DNA from: Lycocorax pyrrhopterus obiensis
Taxonomy: Eukaryota; Chordata; Aves; Passeriformes; Paradisaeidae
Direction: 5' to 3'
Length of the DNA stretch: 64,000 nt
Assembly: GCA_014706295.1 (NCBI GenBank)
Contig: JACSVZ010000037.1
Coordinates: 3,596,001-3,660,000 of the forward strand
Shown: piece after piece, positions 24,661 to 36,440 of the stretch
Layout of the letters: each line of letters opens with the position of its first letter
How positions within the stretch are numbered: position 1 is the first letter of the stretch
The notes under the pieces: model-generated
The model's input: the letters and a program-made list of their open reading frames with translations, nothing else
Told to the model about the DNA's origin: nothing
Databases searched by the model: none
Translations under genes and position numbers: made by a program

Positions 24661-25536
24661 GTGGTTTTCTCAACCTCCTGAAGAGTTTTTGGGAATTTAA
24701 TGGAAATTTCCACCTCTTTTCAGGGGCTGGGGAAGAATTTATTTGAAATGTGACAGAAAAACTGTTTGGAATGAAAATTAAATTAATTACATTAAAAATG
24801 ACAGGTTTTGTGTTGACACCTGCACTGGTGATGGGAGATTACAGCTTAAAAAATCAGATTTTGGTCTAAAATAAAACAATTTGGATGTTATTTTGGGAAT
24901 TTGAGCTGTTGGACAGAGCAGTGGGAATCCCCACGGGGTTTGATGGCTGCTAAATTAAAATTCACTGGCAAAATTAATGAGCTCTGTGCTAATTAATGCT
25001 GTTAATGAGCTGTTAATGATGAATTTGGGGGGAATTACAGGCTTTGGGTAAGCTCTGAAAGCATCTCTGTCCAAAATAAAATTGATTTTTCCTCTGCTTC
25101 CATCTTTCCTGGGAAAAAAACCCTCTTTGGGAAAGAATTCCTGAAAATCTGAGATGTTATATTTGATTAAATTTATTCTCTTAATATAATGTAAATACAA
25201 GAATTGCTGTCTCTCTTTCACTCTTCCTCTTCTTTATTTGATGTTTTTATGAAATACCTTGGATAAGAGGTTTTTATAGCCGTATTTTTTTGTTTGTTTT
25301 CCATTAAATATTTCTCTCCATGCTTTGGAAATGCTGCTGCTTTTAAGGTTTGTCAGGGAGGGGGGGAAATAAAACTCCTCAGGAAGAAGAGGAATAAATT
25401 CCATGGATAATCTCATATAAAATGCATTTAAACACAAACATTTCAGTCAAATCGGCCGATAATTGTATTTTATCTGTTAATAGATTTTGCCAACACATTC
25501 CTGATTTAATTTTGGGACAACATGAGAATGGGATCC
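24661..25536. other. SDF4-TNFRSF4 spacer, AT-rich unique sequence
   Basis: No gene or array seen. AT-rich with many short TTAAT words. Confidence 0.6.
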
Positions 25537-25905
25537 TTAATTCCCACTATTTTCTGGACTTGGTGAAGGCACAGCTGCAATTCCAGGGAGCTTGAACACC
25601 TAAAACTGAGATCCTGGATCAAATTCCAATAGGCTGGAAAATCAAATTCCCTAATTCCCACTATTTTCTGGACTCAGTGAAGGCAGGGAGCTGTCCTAGA
25701 ACTGGAACAGCAAAACTTTTAAATCCTGGATCAAATCAGTGAAATTCCAATAGGCTGGGAAACTAAATTCCCTAATTCCCACTATTTTGTGGACTCGGTG
25801 CAGGCACAGCTGCAATTCCAGGCAGCTGGAACACCTAAAATTGAGCTGCTGGATCCAATTCCAATCGGCTGGAAAATTCACCTCCCGAATTCCCGCTATT
25901 CCCGG
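25537..25905 (+). repeat. Tandem repeat, period about 115-121 bp, three copies
   Basis: Copies begin at about 25537, 25651 and 25772 with 'taattcccactattttctgg' and contain 'cacagctgcaattccagg' and 'aattccaataggctgg'. A short fourth start at about 25887 runs into the TNFRSF4 promoter. Confidence 0.85.
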
Positions 25906-26080
25906 CCTCACTGGAGCCATTCCCATGGAGCTCTTCCCTCCATCCCTGCTTTTCCAGCCATTCCCAGCGGGAATCACCTGCCTGGAGAGCTCCTCTTACC
26001 CCTTAAACCCTTTTCGGCCTCAGCATTTCCTCTTCCTGCCTCGAGATTTCCTGCCCAAACCCCCAAACTGGGAAAGGGAA

Positions 26081-26107
26081 GGGGCGTGGAGAAACCGGGA
26101 ATTTCCC
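26081..26107 (+). promoter_or_regulatory. TNFRSF4 promoter: GC/KLF box and palindromic kappaB site
   Basis: GGGGCGTGG (about 26081-26089) is an Sp/KLF-type box. GGGAATTTCCC at 26097-26107 is a perfect palindromic NF-kappaB site, about 78 bp before the ATG. Published work on the human OX40 promoter describes Sp1/Sp3, YY1 and NF-kappaB control, so the pair fits. Words like gggaattcc are common across this window, which lowers the weight of the match. Confidence 0.5.
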
Positions 26108-26184
26108 TGAGTGCCGCCGCTCTGAGCTGTCCCCGAGCCCGGCGCTCACAGCGCCAGGAGGGGACGGCGCTGCCGCCACGGGGA

Positions 26185-26323
26185 ATGGCAGCTCCAAGGA
26201 TTCCTTGGAATTTCCGCGCTCTCTGCTGGCTCCTGGCTGTGGCCCTTCCCGATTCCTTGGGATTGGAGTGTGGGGAGCACCAGTATCCGTTCCACGAGAA
26301 ATGCTGCAGCGACTGCGGCCCCG
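26185..26323 (+). CDS. TNFRSF4: TNFRSF4 exon 1
   Basis: ATG at 26185-26187 begins MAAPRIPWNF. It codes the signal peptide and the first cysteines (LECGEHQYPFHEKCCSDC). Donor ccccg|gtgagtg; phase 1. An upstream in-frame ATG lies 0.4 kb away in repeat sequence and is not the start. Confidence 0.9.
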
Positions 26324-29300
26324 GTGAGTGCCCGCCTTCGGGGCTGCGGGCGGCGGGCCTGGCGGTGGAACGGGCGTTCTTTACTGGTTTGAAATGTAAC
26401 ACCTGGTTTTTAGTGTAATATCTAATTTTTTGGGTCACGAAATACCTGTTTTTTGTTCGTGTAATACCTCTTTTCTGTTACTGTAATACCTATTTTGTAG
26501 TGGAATATCTTAATTTCTTAGTGGGATAGCTATGAGTGGAATATCCGGCTTTTTGCTAGTGTAAAATATATATTTTTTTAGTGGAATAACCTTTTTTTTT
26601 GGTTAGTGTAATATCCTTTTTTGTTAGTGTAATATCCATTTTTTAGTGTAATATCTCTTTCTTCTTAGTGTCACATCTTTTTGTGTAATACCTCATTTTT
26701 TCTGACTGGAATATCTATTTTTGTTAGTGTAATACCTGTTTTTTAGTGGAATATCGAATTTTTTCTTAGTGGAATATCTGTTTTTAAGTGCAATATCCAT
26801 TTTTTATTGCAATATCTGGTTTTTTGTTAGTGGAATATCTATTTTTTAGTGTAATACCTCCTTTTTTGTTAGTGTAATGTCTATTTTTAAGCGGAATATC
26901 TATTTATTAGCGTAAAATCTGTTCATTTAATATCTTTTTTTAGTAGAAGATCTATTCTTGTTAGTGTCATATCTATATTTTACATAGTATAATATCTATT
27001 TTTAGTGTCATATCTATTTTTAAGTGCAATATCTATTTTTTTCTTAGTGGAATATCTATTTTTTAGTGTAGTATCTACTTTTTAGACTGATAAAAATCTT
27101 ATAGAACAGGAAAAAAAATTGAAAAATCTTCCATTCTGAGAGTGGTTTTTAACTTTTTTTTTATGTGTTTTTGCTTCCTAAATGGCTCAGTCAGGGGAAT
27201 TTTCATTTTTGGGAATGTTGTCTGAAAAAAAAGATGATAAAATTCAAATTACTGCTCTTTAGCTATCCCACAAAAAAGCTCAGAAATCCTGGATAAGAAT
27301 GGAAATCTAATTAATTATTATTATAAATCTAATATAGTCTAATTAATTCCAGTCCTTAAGATATTTCTAAGCTTTCTTTTATAGCAAGGTTTAAATTATT
27401 TTGTATTTTTCATGTTCTGGTGCGGTTTTGAGGAAGAAAAAATGGTTTATTCCTAGAATTTAACAAAGATTTACGGGATTTTTTTAAGGAAAAATAATCC
27501 TGATTTATAGACAGATGAACTCACAGGAAAGGGATTTTTTTTCCTACTTTTTTCTCGTAAAAACTGCAGGATTTTAACCTTTTCTTCAGGAAAATCCAGC
27601 TTGGTTTTCCCTCCTTATTTTTATTTTTCGGGAACTGCTGCAGGAATGTTCTCTTCAAAGATTTAACCAGAATAAAATCGACTTTTAACCCAGCATTTGA
27701 GGCATTTCTTGCTTAATTTTCAAATCTAATTCAACCTGAGTGGGTTTTGAGCTGAGCTTAAAGCCAGGACTAACTGTAACAGGATACAGATAATATTTTA
27801 TCTCTCAAAAATGTTCTTCCTGTTCAAATGAAAGAACTTTTTTCAATTTTTTCTGCACTCTCTGCAAATCTGCCTCTGAGGGGAAACTTTTTTTCAGCAG
27901 CTCTTCCTGATGGTGGAGATAATAAAAATGTAGAGGTGGAGATGCTAAAATGCAGAAATAATAAAAATGTAGTGGTTTATTGCACTTAAAATCCCTAAAA
28001 ATCTCCTTTATTTGGCCACTCACAGCCCTCATTAAAAAAAGAGAATTAAAGTGGGGCTTGGTGCTCGTTGTTCACCTGCAGAAGGGGAAAATGGAGCCCC
28101 AAATCCAAGGAAAAAACATTTTTATCCCTGTTTGGGATTTAGGAATGACCATTTTTAGCCCTGTTTGGGGTTTAGGAATGACCATTTTTAGCCCTGTTTG
28201 GGATTTTTTGGGGCTGATTTGTGGGATTTAGCTGGTGAGGGAAGGCAGGACCTGTCCTACAACCAGTCCTAGACTGGAGATCAGCCCTAGGCCTGTCCTA
28301 AAACCTTTTCCCTGACTCTGGAATAGCTGAACTGGAGGAAAAGGAAGGGATATTTGGGATGCAGTGGGAGAAAAGTTCGGGGCATTTTCTCAACTCTCAG
28401 CCTTTTTAGCTGCTCGATTTAATGGAGATTTTTCACCCGGGCCAAACTTCCAGGGACGATTCTGCTAAATAAAGAGCTGAAACTGCCACATTCTGGGCAC
28501 CGTTTGATCCCAGTGTATGAAAATTCCGATTTTTCCCCTCATGATCCCACCCAATCCCTCCTTTTTGGGGTGTTTTGTAGGGGAGAGGATGAGGAGCCGC
28601 TGCACGGCCACAGCAGACACCATTTGCACCCCGTGCCAGGATGAATATTTCAGCTCTGAGCACCACCACGGCTTCTGCCGCAGCTGCACCGTCTGCAACA
28701 CCAGTAAGTCCTTGGATTTGGGACATTTTGAGGGAAAAAATACCTTTTTTGGGTGCTTTTCTCTGTGCTCCTCAAAGCCCACGGTGTTTCAAGCTGATCC
28801 CACCTCAGTTGTGAGGGTGGAGCAGGCCTGGGCCTACCTGAAAATTGCTGTCCTTAAATTAAATTGTTCAATTATTAAACGGTTGAATTATTAAATTATT
28901 AATTGTTAATTATTAATTGTTAAATTGTTGAATTCTGCAGCTTCTACACACAAACTCCCCCCGAGGAGTTTATTTTTGTTGTTTCTTAATTCATTTTTGG
29001 TCTCTGCCTCGGCCCAGGGAAGGGCAGCGTGGAAGTGAAGAAGTGTGAGAAGACCTCGGACAGAGTCTGCATGTGCCGGGCAGGATTCATGCCAGCTGGA
29101 ATTCCCTTGGGAAGTGGTAAGTTTGGGATGTGCCAGGCTTCCCAAAATCCTGCCTCCAAGGTGGGAATTTCTGCTGGAAAAGCTACCTGGCCTTTGGCTC
29201 GCTGAGGGCTCCACACAAGTGGCACAGCAGGGCCGGGGGGCAAAAAATTCTCTGGGATTCCTGGCAGGAATTGCGACATCCTCCTGGATAATATCCAGAA

Positions 29301-32300
29301 TTGATAATCCTTGAGAATCCCGAATTTGCCAGCGGATAAAGCAGGGAATCCTGCCACTTCCCTTTGACAATATTGATAATTAGCAGATAAAGTAGGAAAA
29401 CTGCCACTCTCCTTGATAATATCCATCGTTTGTCAGTGGATAAAGCAGGGAATTCTGCTGCTTTCCTTGATGATATCCATAACTGATAATCCTTGATAAT
29501 CCATCATTTGCCAGTGAATAAAGCAGGGAATTCTGCTACTTTCCTTGATGATATCCATAACTGATAATCCTTGATAATCCATCATTTGCCAGTGGATAAA
29601 GCGGGGAATTCTGCTACTTTCCTTGATAATTTCCATTAATTACCCAGTGGATAAAGCAGGAATCCCTGCCAGTTGCAGCCTATACCCTCTGAGTGCTGTG
29701 TTACTTCCCAATGTCTGGTTTTAGGAGGTTAGTTGGGTTTTGTTAGGTCTGGCCTAAGACAGACTAACAGAAGTTATTATTTTGTTGCTCACTGAACCCA
29801 AATCCTGCCTTTTTCTCCCTTTTTTCCCAGAGTGTTCCCGATGTCCTGCAGGGACTTTCTCCAGAGGAAGGAATGAGAACTGCCAGCCTTGGACCAAGTA
29901 GGAACCCCTGCTCCCAACGTGCTCAGAGCAGCTTTGGGGGTTTCATTTTTACGGGAAAAGCCCAAATCAGGATAAATAAATCAGAATAAACCTGGATTGG
30001 TTTAGGGTTCCCTGAATCCCATCCTGTGTGATTTTTAGGATCCTTGAGCTGTCTGTGCTCATCTGAAGCCTCTGCCTTTGGCCCTTTTGCTCCTCACTGC
30101 GATACCAACAACATTTTCCACCTTTTTTTAAAGCTCTGGATGGGTTTTTTGGAGCAGAAGATTCCTGTGCCAAAAGCAGCCCTGCCCCAGGACTCACAGA
30201 AATCCAGGATTTTTTTTTCCAGCAATACCTTGAATTGGTTTAATTGTTCCTCACATTTCTGTGGGATGTAGGGATGGTAAATCCTGAGTTTGCGGTGATA
30301 AAACAAGGACTGTGATTGTTGTGTGGATGGGATTTAGGAATCCATTCCAGCAGCTGTTGGAAAACTCCTCCTGGTTTATTTTGCATCTCCAGCTGCAGCA
30401 GTTTTGGGAAGAGCACCCTCCGAGCTGGCACAGGGACAGAGGATGCCCTTTGCAGCAGCCCTGGTGTCCCTGCAAGGGCCACCAGCCCTGGCCCGGATCC
30501 CTTCCCCACGGAATTCCCGGAGAACAGCTCCAGTGCCACGGCCCCCTCCAGCCCCAGGGAGATCCCCTCCGTTTGCCTGCATCCCAGCAGCCCCACGGAG
30601 CCCAGCTGGGGTAAGGACAGCAGGGAGCAAAGCAGAGCTGGGCAGGGAATTCCAGCTGGAGCTGCTTTCCTGGGAAGTCAGATCCCACTTTCTCTGAAGC
30701 CCTTTCTGTTCTTTACACAGCCTTTCAATATTCCACGTTTCCACCTGAAGGTTCTTTCCTGGGAACTGAAATCCCGTGTTTTCAGAAGCCTTTTCTGTAC
30801 TTCACACAACATTCCAGGATTCCACATTTCCAGCTGGGAAGGGATTTCCATGTAAAGCTGCTTTCCTGGGAACTGAAATCCCACTTTCTCAGAAACCATT
30901 CCTGTTTTTACACAACCTTTCAATATTCCACATTTCCAGCTTTCTTGGGAAATCCCCCTTTTTCTGAAGCCATTTCTGTATCTTACACAACTTTTCAGGA
31001 TTCCCACATTTCCAGCTGGGCAGGGATTTCCATCTGAAGCTGCTTTTCTGGGAAGTGAAATCCCATTTTCTCAGAAGCCATTTCTGTATTTCACACAGCC
31101 TTTCAATACTCCAGATCTCCCTCCGAAGCTGCTTTCCTGGAAAATGAAATCCCACTTTCTCAGAACTCGATCTGTATTTCCCACAACATTCCAGGATCCC
31201 ACATTTCCTTGCCAGCTGGAACTCTCAGCCTTTTTGTTTTAGAGGCATTTCTGGATTTCTGGAGTCTCCCTTTGGAAGCTGGAAAGCTGTGGGGATTCCA
31301 GCCAGAACCAGGAATCTTTTTTTTTTAGGGAATTTTTCTGTTCTAATTCCAGGCTCTTTGTCCCTCCTTCTCCTGTGCCTGATCCTGCTGATGGTGAGTG
31401 GGATGTCCATCCTCCTGCTGATTATCCAGGCAGCCAGGAAGGAAACCGGGAGAGGACCTGGGAGGAGCATCCAGCAGAGTGAGTTCCCTTTCTTATGGCA
31501 TAAAATAAACAGGAAAAAAAATTAATCAGGGCCCCCTGTTTGAAATTTGATCATTAATAAAAATTACCTGCAGGGAATTCCAGAGGTTTATCCATGGTTG
31601 GTCCTGATTAGAAGGTCAGTGTCCCAAATTTTCATTCCAGAGGACAGATTCCCTGATTGTTGCCATCCAGAGGGATCTTCTCCCTGATTTTCCCTCCTTT
31701 TATCTTTCCCCCTCTTTAATCCCTGATTTTAGGCAGGGAATTCTCTTCCTGGCAGGATCCAGAACCAACTTCCAAGTGTAGAATGGGAATTTTTTGTTGC
31801 CTCCATAGAACTGAAATGTCCGGAATTCTCCTGCAAACTTGGGAAAGGTCTGGCTGAGAAGAGCTGAGCTCTAAAACCAGGATCAAGTGGCAGAGATGAG
31901 CTCTAAAATCAGGATCAAATGGCAGAGCTGAGCCCTAAAATCAGGATTAAGTGGCAAAACTGAGCTCTAAAATCAAGATTTAAGTGGCAAAGCTGAGCTC
32001 TAAAATTGGGATTAAGTGGCAAAGCTGAGCTCTAAAATCAAGATTTAAGTGGCAAAGCTGAGCTCTAAAATTGGGATTAAGTGGCAAAGCTGAGCTCTAA
32101 AATCAAGATTTAAGTGGCAAAGCTGAGCTCTAAAATTGGGATTAAGTGGCAAAGCTGAGCTCTAAAATCAAGATTTAAGTGGCAAAGCTGAGCTCTAAAA
32201 TTGGGATTAAGTGGCAAAGCTGAGCCCTAAAATCAGGATTAAGTGGCAGCTGCCTCAAGTTCCATTCCCAGGGCCCTGGCAAAGTGGATTCTCCCTGATC

Positions 32301-32516
32301 CTTACATTTGGTGTTCCCTGGATTGCCTGGAAAGCCCAGAGCCAACCCAAAAATCCCTTGGAGGGCTTTGGTCACCCACAACCCCCAGAAAATCCCTGTT
32401 CCTCCCACTCTGCACTAATTGTTGGAATGATTCCCTGTCTTCCAGAGGAGGGGAGCTGTCGAATTCCCATCCAGGAGGAGCAGATCGACTCCAATTCCAG
32501 CCTCATCAAAAACTGA
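26185..32516 (+). CDS. TNFRSF4: TNF receptor superfamily member 4 (OX40 / CD134), seven coding exons
   Basis: A costimulatory receptor on activated T cells that binds OX40L and signals through TRAF adaptors. Exons 26185-26323, 28581-28703, 29018-29116, 29831-29897, 30393-30610, 31353-31478 and 32446-32516 join in frame to 280 residues (human 277), all GT-AG. Seen: signal peptide (about 1-26), cysteine-rich domains over about 29-163 with CRCTATADTIC-like and 'DRVCMCRAG' blocks, 'NCSSFGKSTLRAG..EDALC' like the human final CRD, a Ser/Pro-rich stalk (about 164-215), a transmembrane segment (about 217-241), and a short tail with the TRAF-binding PIQEE at 265-269, close to human TPIQEEQADAHSTLAKI. 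N143 is a sequon. Position between SDF4 and TNFRSF18 supports orthology. I found no break. Confidence 0.93.
26400..27095 (+). repeat. Degenerate AT-rich minisatellite, period about 20-30 bp, TNFRSF4 intron 1
   Basis: Words such as 'tagtgtaatatctattttt' and 'tagtggaatatctgttttt' repeat some 30 times with many substitutions. It starts about 80 bp after the exon 1 donor. Confidence 0.9.
28131..28215 (+). repeat. Short tandem repeat, about 37 bp, TNFRSF4 intron 1
   Basis: 'gtttgggatttaggaatgac' plus 'catttttagccct' is repeated two to three times. Confidence 0.8.
28581..28703 (+). CDS. TNFRSF4: TNFRSF4 exon 2
   Basis: Acceptor 'tgttttgtag', donor a|gtaagtcc. It codes 'RCTATADTICTPCQDEYF' and 'GFCRSCTVCNT', a typical TNFR cysteine pattern. 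Phase 1 in and out. Confidence 0.93.
29018..29116 (+). CDS. TNFRSF4: TNFRSF4 exon 3
   Basis: Acceptor 'cctcggcccag', donor g|gtaagttt. It codes 'KKCEKTSDRVCMCRAGF', equal in place to the human 'LCTATQDTVCRCRAG'. Phase 1 in and out. Confidence 0.92.
29290..29660 (+). repeat. Tandem repeat, period about 80 bp, TNFRSF4 intron 3
   Basis: About four copies of 'ccagtggataaagcaggg' / 'aattctgctactttccttga' / 'tgataatccttgataatcc'. Confidence 0.9.
29831..29897 (+). CDS. TNFRSF4: TNFRSF4 exon 4
   Basis: Acceptor 'ccttttttcccag', donor aa|gtagga. It codes 'CSRCPAGTFSRGRNENCQPWT', like the human 'CAPCPPGHFSPGDNQACKPWT'. Ends in phase 2. Confidence 0.92.
30393..30610 (+). CDS. TNFRSF4: TNFRSF4 exon 5
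   Basis: Acceptor 'ttgcatctccag', donor g|gtaagga. It codes the last cysteine pair (C144, C163) and a Ser/Pro/Thr-rich stalk, probably O-glycosylated. Confidence 0.9.
30618..31215 (+). repeat. Tandem repeat, period about 100-120 bp, TNFRSF4 intron 5
   Basis: Five to six diverged copies of 'agctgctttcctgggaa', 'gaaatcccactttctcagaa' and 'cacaacctttcaatattcca'. Confidence 0.9.
31353..31478 (+). CDS. TNFRSF4: TNFRSF4 exon 6 (transmembrane)
   Basis: Acceptor 'gttctaattccag', donor a|gtgagtt. It codes a hydrophobic span, 'LSLLLLCLILLMVSGMSILL', followed by a basic stop-transfer (AARKETGRGPGR). Confidence 0.92.
31855..32250 (+). repeat. Tandem repeat of about 32 bp (65-bp dimer), TNFRSF4 intron 6
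   Basis: About 12 copies of 'gctgagctctaaaattggg' / 'attaagtggcaaa', alternating with an 'aatcaagatttaag' variant, so the higher-order unit is a dimer. Confidence 0.95.
32446..32516 (+). CDS. TNFRSF4: TNFRSF4 exon 7 (cytoplasmic tail end)
   Basis: Acceptor 'tgtcttccag'. It codes 'EGSCRIPIQEEQIDSNSS' plus LIKN, stop TGA at 32514-32516. The PIQEE motif and the -Leu-Ile-Lys-Asn end align with human OX40. Confidence 0.95.
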
Positions 32517-33009
32517 CTCCACTTTTTTGCTGTTCCCTGCATTTCTGAGCCAATGGATCTGACGGAGCAGTGGGATTGTCCTGTGGCTAATTAGGGCTCT
32601 CCTGTGGCTAATGAGGGGCTGGTTTCACTCTTTAATTACCCTCAGGGTCTCCCTGAGTGCCCCCCCTTTGGAATTTGTGCCCATGGGAGAATTCCTTGGG
32701 GGGATTTTGTGTGGTTCTTTCTCTTGGGCAAATCCTTGCTCAGCATCCCAGGGCTGAGCTGAAAATCCTCTGGGAATTTCCAGGCAGGAATTTCCAGCTG
32801 GAAGAGCTGATCATGGAGCAGGCTGAAAACCAGGATGGTTTAGGGAAGAGAAAATCCTTGGATGCTCCTGGTAAGAAGAAAATCTGAATTATTAACCCAA
32901 TCCTGGGATTTTTGGGTTGGATTCGAGCCAAGCTTGTACTGCCTAAACCTGGGTTCACCTTGGAGCCCAGAACTGAAGAAATCTTGAGCTGTGCAGTTAA
33001 AATCCTCCC

Positions 33010-33585
33010 ACACCGCATAAAAAAAAAAAAGGAATTTTACTTCTGTAAAAGCTTAAAATCCCCCATATTTTGAAATTAATTTAACTTCTGTAAATGTTTA
33101 AAATCCCCCCACATTTTGAAATGATCAGGGTTTAAAATTCCCCCATATTTTGAAATTAATTTTACTTTTGTAAAGGTTTAAAATACCCCACATTTTATCA
33201 AATGAGTTTTACCTCTGTAATGGTCCAAAATTCCCCCATATTTTGAAATTAATTTTACTTTTGTAAAGGTTTAAAATCTCCTCACAATTTGAAATTAATT
33301 TTACCTCTGTAAAGGTTTAAAATCTCCCCATATTTTCAAATTAATTTTGCTTCTGTAATGGTTTAAAACACCCCCAACATTTTATGAAACGAATTTTACC
33401 TCTCTAAGGGTTTAAAATCGTCCATATTTTGAAATGAATTTTACCTCTTTAAGGATTTAAAATCCCCCCATATTTTGAAATTATTTTACTTCTATAAAGG
33501 TTTAAAATCCTCCCACATTTTAAAATTATCACGGTTTAAAATCCCCACACATTCATGAAATGAATTTTCCCTCTCTAATTGCTTT
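33010..33585 (+). repeat. Tandem repeat, period about 50-60 bp
   Basis: About ten copies of 'ggtttaaaatcccccatatt' / 'ttgaaattaattttacttct' downstream of TNFRSF4. Confidence 0.9.
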
Positions 33586-34099
33586 TCCACAAATTCATCA
33601 CTTTTGGAAAGCAAATTTTTAGGGAGCAAATTCCAAATCTGGAGTGTCTGAGGGGAGCCTGAAATGTTCTTGTAAAAAATTTTGCTGAATTTGAAATATC
33701 TCAGTGTAAATTCAAGAAAACTTAAATTTTTTATCATTTAGGAGTGGTTTTCACTTCGAATATCAGCTGATAACTCCTCAAAAACGGGAATTTTAAACAC
33801 ACAGCACCAAGAATATTCCAAAATACGCAGCAGGAAATTTGTTTAGGAATTTAAAGTGGTTTGTAAATCCATGGATTTTAAATATTTGGGGTTTTTTATA
33901 TGTTATACATATGGTGGCCTCAGCAGGGATTTCCCTTTCCCGAGGGCTTATACCGTGTATAGGGACATTTGTATTATATACAAAGTGGGAGAGGGATTTC
34001 TGGGAATAAAACTCTGGAAAAACAGCTCCTTGCATGTGTTTGAGGGGGGCAAAAATGGGGGGAAAATTCCTGCAGGAGGCTGGATCAGCCTGGGGAAGG

Positions 34100-34590
34100 G
34101 AGGAGGGGAGATTTTAGGGAAAGGTCCTTCCCCAGAGGGTGACTGGGATGGATTTTAGGGAAAGGTCTTTCCCCAGAGGGTGCTGGGATGGATTTTAGGG
34201 AAAGGTCCTTCCCCGGAGGGTGACTGGGATGGATTTTAGGGAAAGGTTCTTCCCTGGAGGGTGACTGAGATGGATTTTAGGGAAAGGTCCTTCCCCAGAC
34301 GGTGACTGGGATGGATTTTAGGGAAAGGTCCTTCCCTGGAGGGAGGCTGGGATGGATTTTAGGGAAAGGTTCTTCCCCGGAGGGTGCTGGGATGGATTTT
34401 AGGGAAAGGTCCTTCCCCAGAGGGTGACTGGGATGGATTTTAGGGAAAGGTCCTTCCCCCGAGGGTGCTGGGATGGATTTTAGGGAAAGGTCCTTCCCCA
34501 GAGGGTGACTGGGATGGATTTTAGGGAAAGGTCCTTCCCCGGAGGGTGACTGGGATGGATTTTAGGGAAAGGTCCTTCCCCAGAGGGTGA
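34100..34590 (+). repeat. 41-bp minisatellite grown from a CR1 segment
   Basis: About 12 units of 'ggattttagggaaaggtcct' / 'tccccagagggtgactggga'. The unit is the reverse complement of the CR1-Y 'ccctctgggggaagaacctt' region, and normal CR1 sequence continues directly at its right edge. Confidence 0.9.
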
Positions 34591-34750
34591 CTGGGCTCCC
34601 CAGGGAACGGTGACATTCCCAAGGCTGCCAGAGCTCCAGGAGTTTGGACAACGCTCCCGGGCCCAGGGTGGGATTTTTGGGGTGTCTGGGCAGGGATAAA
34701 AGTTGGATTTGGATCCTGTGGATCTTTTCCAGCTCAGGAAATTGCAGCTG
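34590..34750 (+). mobile_element. CR1 LINE 3' fragment flanking the 41-bp array
   Basis: It is the reverse complement of the element at 246-430: 'cccaaggctgccagagctcc', 'gtttggacaacgctcc', then 'ggggtgtctgggcaggga'. The array sits inside this element. Confidence 0.7.
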
Positions 34751-34977
34751 CTCCATCCTGGAGCTGGGAATTCCCACCCTGCCCTGGCTCTGGCTCCTGG
34801 GTGACTCCATGGGGAGTTTTCCCTGTGATTCAGCAGCTCCAGCCATGGATTTGCTGGGATATCCAAGCTGCCCCTTGCTGGGAATGCTGAACCCTTGGAA
34901 TGTGTCCTGGGGCTCAAGTCAGGGATTAATCCGGGAAGTGAATTCCAGGGAACTCCCAGCCCCTTCTGGGAAGCGCA

Positions 34978-35655
34978 GCTGAGCCCAAATCCCACATTTC
35001 CAGGTGCTCCAGGAAGGTTCTGGGAATCCCTGATCTCAAATCCCACATTTCCAGGTGCTCCAGGAATGTTCTGGGAATCCCTGAGCTCAAATCCCACATT
35101 TCCAGGTTTCCCAGGAAGGTGCTGGGAACTCGTGAACTCCAATCCCACATTTCCAGGTTTCCCAGGAATGTTCTGGGAATCCCTGAGCTCAAATCCCACA
35201 TTTCCAGGTGCTCCAGGAATGTTCTGGGAATCCCTGATCTCAAATCCCACATTTCCAGGTGCTCCAGGAACGTTCTGGGAATCCCTGAGCTCAAATCCCA
35301 CATTTCCAGGTTTCCCAGGAAGGTTCTGGGAATCCCTGAGCTCAAATCCCACATTTCCAGGTGCCCCAGGAATGTTCTGGGAATCCCTGAGCTCAAATCC
35401 CACATTTCCAGGTGCCCCAGGAACGTTCTGGGAATCCCTGATCTCAAATCCCACATTTCGAGGTTTCCCAGGAACGTTCTGGGAATCCCTGAGCTCCAAT
35501 CCCACATTTCCAGGTGCTCCAGGAACATTCTGGGAATCCCTGAGCTCAAATCCCACATTTCCAGGTGCCCCAGGAAGGTGCTGGGAACTCGCGAACTCCA
35601 ATCCCACATTTCCAGGTGCTCCAGGAACGTTCTGGGAATCCCTGAGCCCAAGGGT
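34978..35655 (+). repeat. 51-bp minisatellite, about 13 copies
   Basis: Units of 'aaatcccacatttccaggtg' / 'ctccaggaatgttctgggaa' / 'tccctgagctc'. 51 is a multiple of 3, so frames stay open on both strands, which explains the long false ORFs. Many units carry CAGGTG. Confidence 0.95.
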
Positions 35656-36440
35656 GGGGATGAGAACACCCCCAGGACCAGGGGAATTGTCACCAGCGCA
35701 GCTCCTCTGTCCCCTGGGCTCCTCAGCTGCTTCCAAGAATCCCAGGAATTTTCCAGGAAGATGCCCCTGGCTCGGTGTCCTTCCTGCAGCTCCCCAGCCA
35801 GGGATTTCCCAAAAAAAACACCTTCCCTCTGCCTGGAAAAGGAAGGAATGCTGGCCCTGCTGGGGTGGCTGAGGATGAGTTGGATTTGTTGGGACACAGG
35901 GCAGAGAATTCCTGCATCCCACCACAAGATAATCCCATCAGAGGATTTATCCATGATCTTTAGCGGGATTTGAGACATTTATTGGAGGAATGAGGGTTGG
36001 AATGAGCTGATCTTTAAAATCCCACAAAACCCAAACCACTCTGGGATTTGTGCTTTGATTTTTTTGAGGATTTGGGTGCTGATTTCAATAAAACACCACC
36101 AAAATTCCACTGTAAATTTAAAAAATAACGATTTATTTGTTTTTAATCACCACAGATCAGTGAAAATTTGGAATTTTTTTTGCTCCAGTGCTGCCTGAAC
36201 TGCCAGGAAATAGTTAAAGATGAGCGGAGAATCTGGAACAATTTGCTCCTGCCCACACTCCCTTCCCACACGAATGAAACTTTCCCTTGTAAGAGGTGCA
36301 GCTCTGGGGCACGAAAGTTCCTGTTTTTCACCCAAATTTCCCCTTTTTCAGACACTTTGAGAGGCTCGGGCTGAGCTGTGCACCTTCAAAATGCTGGAAT
36401 GTTGTCCCTGCAATTTGTTTTAAAATCCACCTGGAAAAAT
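35656..36440. other. Unique spacer with a polyA-like hexamer
   Basis: No gene recognised. AATAAA lies at 36087-36092. It is 3.6 kb past the TNFRSF4 stop, so assignment to that gene is doubtful. Confidence 0.5.

Noticed and set aside
25789..26184. N-terminal extension of TNFRSF4 from an upstream in-frame ATG
   Set aside because: The extension lies in tandem repeat and promoter sequence and would bury the signal peptide; the ATG at 26185 gives a normal OX40 start.
34480..35978. Long frames on both strands at 34.5-36.0 kb (up to 481 residues)
   Set aside because: The 51-bp unit is a multiple of three, so every frame without a stop in one unit stays open. No family motif.
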